A stretch of 20,685 nt of DNA from an uncultured Oscillibacter sp. (GTDB lineage: Bacteria > Bacillota > Clostridia > Oscillospirales > Oscillospiraceae): the NCBI GenBank assembly GCA_900544105.1, contig UQUC01000037.1, positions 1 to 20,685 on the forward strand, in the 5' to 3' direction. A program made the translations under genes and the position numbers. Positions 14,131 to 20,685 of this stretch are shown piece after piece; the stretch's first letter is position 1, and each line of letters starts with the position of its first letter. A model generated the notes under the pieces. It saw nothing but the letters and a program-made list of their open reading frames with translations. It was not told the DNA's origin and searched no databases.

Positions 14131-15717
14131 ATGCTGCGCATCGAAAATCTGAAACTTTCCCCCGGCGGCGGTCCTTCCGCCCTGCACAATGCCGTTCTTC
14201 ACATTTTACGGATCCCCGAAAAGGACCTGTTGGCGCTGCACATTCTCCGCCGCAGCATCGATGCCCGTGAGGGCGTCCGCATGGTCTACACCGTGGAGGT
14301 TGAGGCGGCGGACGAAGCTGCCGTGCTCCGCCGCTGCCGGGACAAGCACGTTTCCAAGGCAGCCCCCCGGCCCGTCTATCAGCTCCCGGAGCCCGTGACC
14401 CCGCCGGAGGTACCGCCGGTGGTTGTGGGTGCGGGGCCTGCGGGCCTGTTTGCCGCGCTGGTACTGGCACGAGCAGGCGCACGGCCCATTCTGTTGGAGC
14501 GGGGGCGCCGTGTAGAGGATCGCACGACCGATGTGGAGCGCTTCTGGTCCACCGGAGAACTGGACCTCACCAGCAACGTTCAGTTCGGAGAGGGTGGTGC
14601 CGGGGCCTTTTCCGACGGCAAGCTGAACACCGGCACCAAGGATCTCCGACACCGCTTTATTCTGGAGGAGCTGGTCCGCTGCGGCGCGCCGGAGGAAATT
14701 CTCTACGCCGCCAAGCCCCATGTTGGTACTGACTATCTCCACATTGCTCTGAAAAATCTACGGCGGGAACTGCTGGACTTGGGGACGGACATCCGGTTTG
14801 AGCACCAACTGACTGACGTAGACATTCAGGACGGGTCCTTGCACGGTATCACCGTCACCGGCCCGGAGGGGACCTATCCCCTGTCCTGCCGCCAGTTGGT
14901 CCTCTGCCCCGGCCACTCCGCCCGTGATACCTTTGAAATGCTCCACCGCCGGGGCGTCCCCATGGAGGCCAAGCCCTTTGCCGTGGGCGTCCGCATCGAG
15001 CAGCGGCAGTCCGATTGCGATGCTGCCCAATACAAACAGTATGCCGGACACCCCGGTCTGCCTGCCTCCACCTATAAACTGAGCTGCCATCTGCCCAACG
15101 GACGGGGGGTGTTCTCCTTTTGCGTCTGCCCCGGCGGACAGGTGGTAGCCGCCGCGTCGGAGGAGCACCGGGTAGTGACCAACGGCATGAGCGAATTTGC
15201 CCGTGACAAAGAGAACATCAACGGCGCCCTGCTGGTGAACGTCACCCCGGAGGATTTCGGTGGGAACAGCCCCTTGGCGGGTATCGCATTTCAGCGGGAT
15301 TTGGAGGCCGCCGCTTATCGGGCAGGACAAGGGAATTACCTTGCTCCCGCCCAGCGGGTAGAGGACTTCCTTGCCAAGCGTCCCTCCACTGGGCCGGGCC
15401 GGGTCATTCCCAGTTACCGCCCCAGCGTCACATGGACGAACCTCTGGGACTGTCTGCCGGACTTTGTGGCGGCGTCCATTGCGGAGGCGCTGCCTATCCT
15501 GGGCCGGAAGCTGAAGGGCTATGACCAGAGCGACGCGGTGCTCACCGCCGTGGAGAGCCGCAGTTCCTCTCCGGTGCGTCTGCTGCGGAACGACGATCGC
15601 CAGTCCCCCATTCAGGGTCTTTACCCCTGCGGCGAGGGCGGCGGCTGGGCCGGTGGCATCCTCTCCGCCGCCGCGGACGGGATGCGCTGCGGAGAAGAGA
15701 TCTGCAAGCTTCTGTAA
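14131..15717 (+). CDS. COG2509-type FAD-dependent dehydrogenase (528 aa)
   Basis: Residues 97-123 form a Rossmann dinucleotide fold: VVVGAGPAGLFAAL with an acidic residue (E123) ending the second strand in LLERG. The FGEGGAGAFSDGKLNT stretch near 150 and the C-terminal GLYPCGEGGGWAGGILSAAADG (FAD closing motif) are hallmarks of the uncharacterised COG2509 family. The first 90 residues form its typical N-terminal alpha-beta domain. No substrate is established for the family. AGGAGGT at 14118-14124 fixes the start. The iron alcohol dehydrogenase gene follows after 34 bases with no terminator, so an operon is likely. Confidence 0.92.
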   Translation: MLRIENLKLSPGGGPSALHNAVLHILRIPEKDLLALHILRRSIDAREGVRMVYTVEVEAADEAAVLRRCRDKHVSKAAPRPVYQLPEPVTPPEVPPVVVGAGPAGLFAALVLARAGARPILLERGRRVEDRTTDVERFWSTGELDLTSNVQFGEGGAGAFSDGKLNTGTKDLRHRFILEELVRCGAPEEILYAAKPHVGTDYLHIALKNLRRELLDLGTDIRFEHQLTDVDIQDGSLHGITVTGPEGTYPLSCRQLVLCPGHSARDTFEMLHRRGVPMEAKPFAVGVRIEQRQSDCDAAQYKQYAGHPGLPASTYKLSCHLPNGRGVFSFCVCPGGQVVAAASEEHRVVTNGMSEFARDKENINGALLVNVTPEDFGGNSPLAGIAFQRDLEAAAYRAGQGNYLAPAQRVEDFLAKRPSTGPGRVIPSYRPSVTWTNLWDCLPDFVAASIAEALPILGRKLKGYDQSDAVLTAVESRSSSPVRLLRNDDRQSPIQGLYPCGEGGGWAGGILSAAADGMRCGEEICKLL

Positions 15718-15751
15718 AGTATAACTCTATAACAGGATCAGGAGGTCAGCC

Positions 15752-16933
15752 ATGAACAATTTCACTTTTTATGCCCCGACCATGTTTGCCTTTGGCCAGG
15801 GGGAAGCCAGCCGCGTGGGTGCGCTGGTCCGTCAGTTCGGCGGTAGCAAGGTCCTTCTGGTGGCAGGTGGCGGTTCCGTAAAGAAAAACGGAGCCTACGA
15901 CGCTGTTGCCGCCTCTCTGCGGGAGACCGGACTTCCCTGGTGCGAGCTGTGGGGCGTTCAGGCCAATCCCCGCAGCGGTAAGGTGTATGAGGGTATCGAG
16001 CTTGCGCGGACAGAGGGAGTAGATTTCCTGCTTGCCCTCGGCGGCGGCAGCGTCATCGACACCGCCAAGGCCATCGGCATGGGCATCCCCTATGACGGCG
16101 ATTTCTGGGATTTCTTCACCGGAAAAGCCAAAATTGAACACACCCTGCCGATCGGCACGGTGCTGACCATCTCCGCCGCCGGCAGCGAAGGCTCCGACAG
16201 TTGCGTCATCACCCAGGAAGACGGCAATCTGAAATGGGGCTGCCCCAAAACAGACCTCATCCGGCCCAAATTCTCCGTGCTGGACCCCACCTACACCTAT
16301 TCCCTGCCGGATTATCAGCTGGCCTGCGGTGCGGTGGATATGCTGGCCCACCTGTGCGAGCGCTATTTCACCAACACGCCGGACGTAGCCCTCACCGACC
16401 GGCTGTGCGAGGCCGTGATGAAAACCATTGTGGACGCCGCCCCCAAGGCGCTGGCGGATCACAGTGACTACGCCTCCCATGCGGACCTCATGTGGGCGGG
16501 AATGCTGGCCCACAACAATTCCTGCGGCGTTGGCCGGGATCAGGACTGGGCCAGCCACCAGATCGAGCACGAGTTGTCCGCCTTCTATGACTGCGCCCAC
16601 GGCGCGGGGCTGGCTGTGGTGATGCCCGCTTGGATGGAATATGTCTGCGGCCATGATGTCATGCGTTTTGCCCGGTTCGCCGTCCATGTATTCGGCTGTG
16701 AAATGGATTTTGCCCATCCGGAATGCACGGCTCAGGCCGGCATCCGCCGTCTGCGGGACTTCTTCTGCGCTCTGGGTATGCCCGCCACGCTGGTGGAGGT
16801 AGGCGGCAAGGCGGAGGATATTCCTGCCATGGTAGCCCATCGGCGTGAGAAACCCAACGGGTTTCCCTTCGGCGGCTTTGTCAAAATTCAGGAGGCGGAT
16901 ATGGAAGCGATCCTCCGCCGTTGCGCCAACTGA
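15752..16933 (+). CDS. Iron-containing alcohol dehydrogenase, butanol dehydrogenase/YqhD type (393 aa)
   Basis: The NAD(P)-binding region shows LALGGGSVIDTAKAI (about 94-108). The divalent metal ligands are all in place: D196 and H200 (AVDMLAH), H269 (WASHQIEH) and H283 (CAHGAGLA), with the 14-residue spacing between the two His known for YqhD. The family reduces aldehydes to alcohols, or the reverse, in the cytosol. Length and N-terminus (NNFTFYAPTMFAFGQG) fit the butanol dehydrogenase branch. AGGAGGT (15740-15746) precedes the ATG. It is the second gene after the FAD protein and ends at a strong terminator. The natural aldehyde is not apparent. Confidence 0.95.
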   Translation: MNNFTFYAPTMFAFGQGEASRVGALVRQFGGSKVLLVAGGGSVKKNGAYDAVAASLRETGLPWCELWGVQANPRSGKVYEGIELARTEGVDFLLALGGGSVIDTAKAIGMGIPYDGDFWDFFTGKAKIEHTLPIGTVLTISAAGSEGSDSCVITQEDGNLKWGCPKTDLIRPKFSVLDPTYTYSLPDYQLACGAVDMLAHLCERYFTNTPDVALTDRLCEAVMKTIVDAAPKALADHSDYASHADLMWAGMLAHNNSCGVGRDQDWASHQIEHELSAFYDCAHGAGLAVVMPAWMEYVCGHDVMRFARFAVHVFGCEMDFAHPECTAQAGIRRLRDFFCALGMPATLVEVGGKAEDIPAMVAHRREKPNGFPFGGFVKIQEADMEAILRRCAN

Positions 16934-16964
16934 CCACACCGCCGCAGATCTCACTTGGAACAAT

Positions 16965-17005
16965 AAAACTCCCCCAAGGAACGATTCCTTGGGGGAGTTT
17001 TTCGA
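16965..17005. terminator. Bidirectional intrinsic terminator
   Basis: A perfect 17-bp stem (16965-16981 with 16985-17001) closes a CGA loop, with A-run and T-run flanks on both strands. It separates the convergent alcohol dehydrogenase and rny genes and serves both. Confidence 0.93.
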
Positions 17006-17012
17006 CGGTTTA

Positions 17013-18545
17013 TTACTTTGCGTATTCGACGCACTTCGTCTCGCGGATGAGATTGACCTTGATCTGGCCGGGATATTCCATCTCTTCCTCGATCTTCTTG
17101 GCCAGGTCTCGGGCCAGGATCACCATTTGATCCTCGTTGACCTGTTCGGGCTTCACCATGACACGGACCTCACGGCCGGCCTGAATAGCGTAAGCCTTCT
17201 CAACGCCCTGGAAGGAGGTGGCGATGCTCTCAAGCTGCTCCAGCCGCTTGATGTAGTTCTCCAGATTCTCGCGCCGGGCGCCGGGACGGGCCGCGGAAAT
17301 AGCGTCCGCCGCCTGCACCAGACAAGCCACGATAGTCCGGGGCTCCACATCGTTGTGGTGGGCTTCGATAGCGTGGATAATCTCTTCCTTCTCCTTGTAC
17401 TTACGGGCAAATTCCACGCCCAGCTGCACATGGGTGCCCTCCATCTCGTGATCGATGGACTTGCCCAGATCGTGAAGCAGACCGGCTCGCTTGGCAGTCT
17501 GCACATCGGCGCCCAGTTCGGCGGCCATCATGCCGGCAATGTGGGACACCTCAATGGAGTGCTGCAAAACATTCTGGCCGTAGCTGGTACGATAATGGAG
17601 GCGACCCAGCATCTTCACCAGCTCGGGGTGGAGGTTGCGGATGCCGCACTCGAACATAGCGCGCTCGCCCTCGGCCTTGATGGTGGCCTCCACCTCGCGG
17701 CGGGCCTTCTCCACCATTTCCTCGATATGGGTGGGATGGATGCGGCCGTCAGCGATCAGCTTTTCCAGTGCCAGCCGGGCGATCTCCCGGCGGACCGGCT
17801 CGAAGCAGGAGACGGTGATGGCCTCCGGTGTATCGTCGATGATGAGATCCACACCGGTCAGCGTCTCGATGGTGCGGATGTTGCGGCCCTCGCGGCCGAT
17901 GATACGGCCCTTCATCTCGTCATTGGGCAGGGGAACCACACTGACGGTCAACTCGGCCACAGAGTCCGCCGCGCAGCGCTGGATGGCCTGAGCCACCACT
18001 TCGCGGGCGCGTGTCTCACATTCCTCTTTCATCCGGGACTCCACCTCTTTGATCTTGAGGGCAGTCTCGTGGGTCACTTCGCTCTCCACCTGCTGAATGA
18101 GGTATTCCTTGGCCTCGTCAGCGGTGAAGCCGGAGATCTTTTCCAGCATAGCCGTCTGGCTCTGCTTGATGGTGCGGATCTCCTCCTGTTCCTTCTCCAT
18201 GGCCGCGTGCTTCTGGGCCAGAGATTCTTCCTTCTTCTCAATGGTCTCCAGCTTGCGGTCCAGATTTTCTTCCTTCTGCTGCAAACGGTTTTCCTGCCGC
18301 TGCAAATCAGCTCTGCGGGACTTTTCTTCCTTCTCGTAATCAGTACGGCTTTTCAGGATCTCCTCCTTGGCTTCCAGCAGCGCTTCCTTCTTTTTGCTCT
18401 CTGCGTTGCGGATCGCTTCGTTGACGATGCGCCGGCCTTCTTCTTCGGCGCTGGAGATCTCTTTTTCAGATACTTTTTTGCGATAAAGGAAGCCACCCGC
18501 AAAGCCGCCGGCTAAGGCAACAACGCCTATGATCACGGTCAGCAT
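17013..18545 (-). CDS. rny: Ribonuclease Y
   Basis: RNase Y is the membrane-bound endonuclease that starts decay of most mRNAs in Firmicutes. The order is full length and typical for its 510 residues: an N-terminal membrane helix (about 2-20), a long charged coiled coil (about 25-190), a KH RNA-binding domain with GRIIGREG (213-220), and an HD domain with the metal pair H358-D359 in LLHDLGKSID, ending with the GQIKVNLIRE stretch. The ATG follows GAAAGGAG. It is transcribed alone, or with read-through from the amidase gene upstream, and ends at the 16965-17001 hairpin. Confidence 0.98.
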   Translation of the reverse strand: MLTVIIGVVALAGGFAGGFLYRKKVSEKEISSAEEEGRRIVNEAIRNAESKKKEALLEAKEEILKSRTDYEKEEKSRRADLQRQENRLQQKEENLDRKLETIEKKEESLAQKHAAMEKEQEEIRTIKQSQTAMLEKISGFTADEAKEYLIQQVESEVTHETALKIKEVESRMKEECETRAREVVAQAIQRCAADSVAELTVSVVPLPNDEMKGRIIGREGRNIRTIETLTGVDLIIDDTPEAITVSCFEPVRREIARLALEKLIADGRIHPTHIEEMVEKARREVEATIKAEGERAMFECGIRNLHPELVKMLGRLHYRTSYGQNVLQHSIEVSHIAGMMAAELGADVQTAKRAGLLHDLGKSIDHEMEGTHVQLGVEFARKYKEKEEIIHAIEAHHNDVEPRTIVACLVQAADAISAARPGARRENLENYIKRLEQLESIATSFQGVEKAYAIQAGREVRVMVKPEQVNEDQMVILARDLAKKIEEEMEYPGQIKVNLIRETKCVEYAK

Positions 18546-18681
18546 AAACTGTGACTCCTTTCTTTGACTTTGGCGAAAAATGCCATAAAATTCACCGTCC
18601 GTCCCACCAGTCAGCGGGCCGGTACGGTTCAGAACACAAACAGGCGGACACCCCTTTTGCCGCCTATAATGATCCCTATAT

Positions 18682-18710
18682 AGTTTAATCAGAAGGCGTA
18701 GTTATGTCAA
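18682..18710 (-). promoter_or_regulatory. Promoter of rny
   Basis: On the minus strand a perfect -35 TTGACA (18705-18710), a 17-base spacer and -10 TAAACT (18682-18687) are seen. The leader to the start codon would be about 130 bases. I see no known riboswitch in it. No clear terminator separates it from the amidase gene upstream. Confidence 0.7.
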
Positions 18711-18771
18711 GTCATTTGCTGCAAATTTTGGCCGGGCCAGCTTTTCCCCCGCAGCCGGTCCGCTTTTCTCC

Positions 18772-19515
18772 CTATACGTCGATATAGGCTGCGGCGGCGT
18801 ATCCCACCTGATCTCCGTATTGCACCACATACCATCCATTCCACTCGCCGTAAACCGTTACCTCCGCGCCATTTGGCAGGTGGGCGATCACCGTGCCGGA
18901 GGAGGATGGCGTGCTGCGGAGATTCAGCGTGCCGTAGCTCAGGCGGACCGTCCCCCGTTTCGGGTCCATGGGCTGAATGAAAGGCAGGCCGAAATACTCC
19001 GTCAATGCCTTGACAAGCTGCCGGGCCACATCCTCCACATGGCTCTCCAGCCAGAGGGCATCGGAATAGTTGTCATGGTAGCCGATCTCCACCAGTACAG
19101 CCGGGAACCGGGACCGGGACACCTCTCCCAGTGCGGTGGTAGGGCGAGTGGTGACCTTGTCGGGCAGCGGGTAAATCTCCCGTAGATTCTTCGCGATCAG
19201 CTCCGCTCCCCGCTGCCCACCGGCGCTGCCGGGATAGTAAAAGGCGATAATGCCCCGGGCGGAGGTCTGGGCGGAGCCGTTTCCGATGGCGTTGGAGTGT
19301 AATGCCAGATAGAAGTCATAATAGCCGCTGTTGGCCTCCCGGATGGCGGCCCCCGCCGAGGTGTCCGGATCATTGCGGCGGTAGCGGATGCCGTTGGACC
19401 GCAGATACGGCTCCATAGCGTCCACGATCCGGTTCATCCAGTATTCCTCGCTGCCGCTGCCAGTAACATAGGGGTTCCAGTCCTGGGTGGACGGACTTAA
19501 AAACACAATGGGCAT
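18772..19515 (-). CDS. N-acetylmuramoyl-L-alanine amidase (Amidase_3-like) with SH3b domain (247 aa)
   Basis: Amidase_3 enzymes cut the bond between muramic acid and the peptide stem. The second zinc His is clear (LALHSNA, H73), a Glu pair at 23-24 sits at the place of the Glu ligand, and E143 in LVEIGYHDNY is the catalytic Glu. The first His ligand, normally in DPGHGG, is missing: that stretch reads FLSPSTQDWNPY. Residues about 188-247 form an SH3b wall-binding domain. There is no signal peptide, unlike most wall amidases; a phage-endolysin-like or mother-cell role is possible. The ATG at 19515 is preferred over a TTG at 19518, because GGGAGGG (19523-19529) is seven bases from it. Confidence 0.85.
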   Translation of the reverse strand: MPIVFLSPSTQDWNPYVTGSGSEEYWMNRIVDAMEPYLRSNGIRYRRNDPDTSAGAAIREANSGYYDFYLALHSNAIGNGSAQTSARGIIAFYYPGSAGGQRGAELIAKNLREIYPLPDKVTTRPTTALGEVSRSRFPAVLVEIGYHDNYSDALWLESHVEDVARQLVKALTEYFGLPFIQPMDPKRGTVRLSYGTLNLRSTPSSSGTVIAHLPNGAEVTVYGEWNGWYVVQYGDQVGYAAAAYIDV

Positions 19516-19609
19516 CAAAGTTCCCTCCCATACAGATAATGAATGTGCAGAGTTTTTTATTATGGTGAAATTCTGTCTGTTTCATGGTATGGTGTTTTTC
19601 CCGGAATTG

Positions 19610-19618
19610 TGCTATACT
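19610..19618 (+). promoter_or_regulatory. Extended -10 promoter of the methyltransferase gene
   Basis: TGC followed by TATACT (19613-19618) makes a good extended -10; the -35 region (TGGTGT, 19590-19595) is poor. The leader would be about 28 bases and contains AAAAGGAG. Confidence 0.6.
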
Positions 19619-19652
19619 GGCCCGGAAATCAAGCCTAAAAGGAGCACTGCTT

Positions 19653-20685
19653 ATGAAAATAGAGCGTGGCTATCCCACTTATACCGTCACCCCCAAGGCG
19701 GAAAACGCCATCGTCAAGGGGCATCCCTGGGTGTATGATGCAGAAATCCTGAACATAGAAGGTGAATCGACCAATGGCGAGCTGGTGGATGTGGTGAGCA
19801 AGAAAGGTCGCTATCTGGGCACCGGCTTTTTGTCCCAGCAGTCCAAGATCCGTGTGCGGCTCATCTCCCGAAATGCCAACGACCGCTTTGACGAAGCTTT
19901 CTGGCGACGGAAGCTGCAATGGGCGTGGGACTACCGGAAGTCCGTCATGGACCCGGCGGATCTGGACGCCTGCCGGGTGATCTTTGGAGAAGCGGACGCC
20001 TTCCCCGGCCTGACGGTGGATAAGTTCCATGATCTCCTCAGCGTGCAGGTACTGTCCGTTGGCATGGAGAATTTGCAGGACCTCCTGCTCCCTGCTCTGG
20101 TGGATATTCTCCGGCAGGATGGCCAGCCCATCCGGGGCGTATTTCTGCGGAACGACGTGGCTCTCCGGGCAAAGGAGGGCCTGTCTCAGGGTAAGGGCTG
20201 GTATCCTCTCCCCGGCGAAGCGGTACCGGACAGCCCTGTGGTGGAGATCGTGGAAAACGGCATCAAATATCTGGTGGACGTAGAAAATGGCCAGAAAACC
20301 GGCTTTTTCTTGGATCAGAAGTACAACCGGCGGGCGGTGGGCCGTTTGGCGGCGGGGAAAACCGTTCTGGACTGCTTCACCCACACCGGCTCCTTCGCCC
20401 TAAACGCCGCCCTGTGTGGTGCGGCCCATGTGACGGCAGTAGATGTATCGGAATCCGCCGTGGAAATGGCCCGGGCCAATGCAGAGCGCAACCATGTAGC
20501 TGATCGGATGGACTTTGTGGCAGCCAATGTCTTTGATCTGCTGCCCCAGTTGGAAAAGGAACCGATGAAGTACGACTTCATCATTCTGGATCCCCCGGCC
20601 TTTACAAAAAGCCGGAAAACCCTGGCCAATGCCATCACCGGCTACAAGGAGATCAACTACCGGGCTATGAAGCTGCTGCCCCGGG
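19653..20685 (+). CDS. RlmI-like class I SAM-dependent rRNA methyltransferase, cut by right edge
   Basis: The reading frame is open from the ATG at 19653 to the edge (344 codons) without a stop, so the C-terminal end, probably some 50 residues, lies outside. The N-terminal 75 residues form a PUA RNA-binding domain (GHPWVYDAEI). The SAM-binding motif I reads LDCFTHTGSFAL (about 239-250), an acidic VDVSESA strand end follows, and motif IV is LDPPAF (D313-P314-P315). NGQKTGFFLDQKYNR is typical of the RlmI/RlmK group, which methylates 23S rRNA cytosine (m5C). AAAAGGAG (19637-19644) supports the start. It is divergent from the amidase gene. Confidence 0.93.
   Translation, partial: MKIERGYPTYTVTPKAENAIVKGHPWVYDAEILNIEGESTNGELVDVVSKKGRYLGTGFLSQQSKIRVRLISRNANDRFDEAFWRRKLQWAWDYRKSVMDPADLDACRVIFGEADAFPGLTVDKFHDLLSVQVLSVGMENLQDLLLPALVDILRQDGQPIRGVFLRNDVALRAKEGLSQGKGWYPLPGEAVPDSPVVEIVENGIKYLVDVENGQKTGFFLDQKYNRRAVGRLAAGKTVLDCFTHTGSFALNAALCGAAHVTAVDVSESAVEMARANAERNHVADRMDFVAANVFDLLPQLEKEPMKYDFIILDPPAFTKSRKTLANAITGYKEINYRAMKLLPR

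Noticed and set aside
16845..18515. 556-codon plus-strand open frame opposite rny
   Set aside because: It mirrors the strong codon bias of RNase Y. It has no ribosome site, and it runs through the terminator hairpin at 16965-17001.
18665..18670. TATAAT on the plus strand
   Set aside because: No plus-strand gene follows; the region is occupied by the rny promoter and leader on the minus strand.
18725..18771. Terminator between the amidase and rny genes
   Set aside because: GC-rich inverted pieces exist, but there is no stable hairpin with a U-run in the needed direction.

Overview
The window looks like chromosomal DNA of a GC-rich, spore-forming Clostridia, most like the Oscillospiraceae (Flavonifractor/Oscillibacter/Dysosmobacter type). 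The grounds are strong AGGAGG-type ribosome binding sites, TTGACA/TATAAT promoters, paired spoVAD-spoVAE genes, ribonuclease Y, a COG2509 FAD protein and a GLUG-repeat surface protein. The genus is an inference. Coding density is high; no stretch of more than about 250 bases lacks a gene, and the longer gaps hold promoters, leaders or terminators. I see no insertion sequence, CRISPR array or prophage module.

Left part (1-1770): the 5' part of a tRNA-Thr(UGU) on the minus strand with its own promoter, then a plus-strand operon of three very small genes joined by ATGA overlaps (a CxxC/CxxC zinc-ribbon-like protein, a helical protein, and a stand-alone sigma-70 region 4 protein). An Asp/Glu-racemase-like gene with its own promoter follows and ends at a bidirectional terminator.

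Transport locus (1776-9110): a tetR-type regulator and a cytidylate-kinase-like gene are transcribed leftwards. Divergent from them is a coupled pair: an MMPL/RND-family exporter and an exported, C-terminally anchored GLUG protein carrying a helical insert of about 345 residues. The stop and start codons of the pair overlap (ATGA), a near-perfect palindrome lies inside the predicted promoter of the pair, and a strong terminator closes it. This is the best candidate in the window for a poorly described system: a TetR-controlled Gram-positive RND exporter with a dedicated wall-side partner. The exporter also ends in a short bactofilin-like repeat.

Spore and envelope part (9120-13960): spoVAD and spoVAE behind a sigma-G-like promoter with no spoVAC beside them, then a lipoprotein with a diverged NodB deacetylase domain followed closely by cytidine deaminase, and a convergent HtrA-type membrane serine protease.

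Right part (14090-20685): a COG2509 FAD-dependent dehydrogenase and an iron-containing alcohol dehydrogenase form a probable operon. Ribonuclease Y and a cytosolic-looking amidase with an SH3b domain lie on the minus strand, and an RlmI-like rRNA methyltransferase runs off the right edge.
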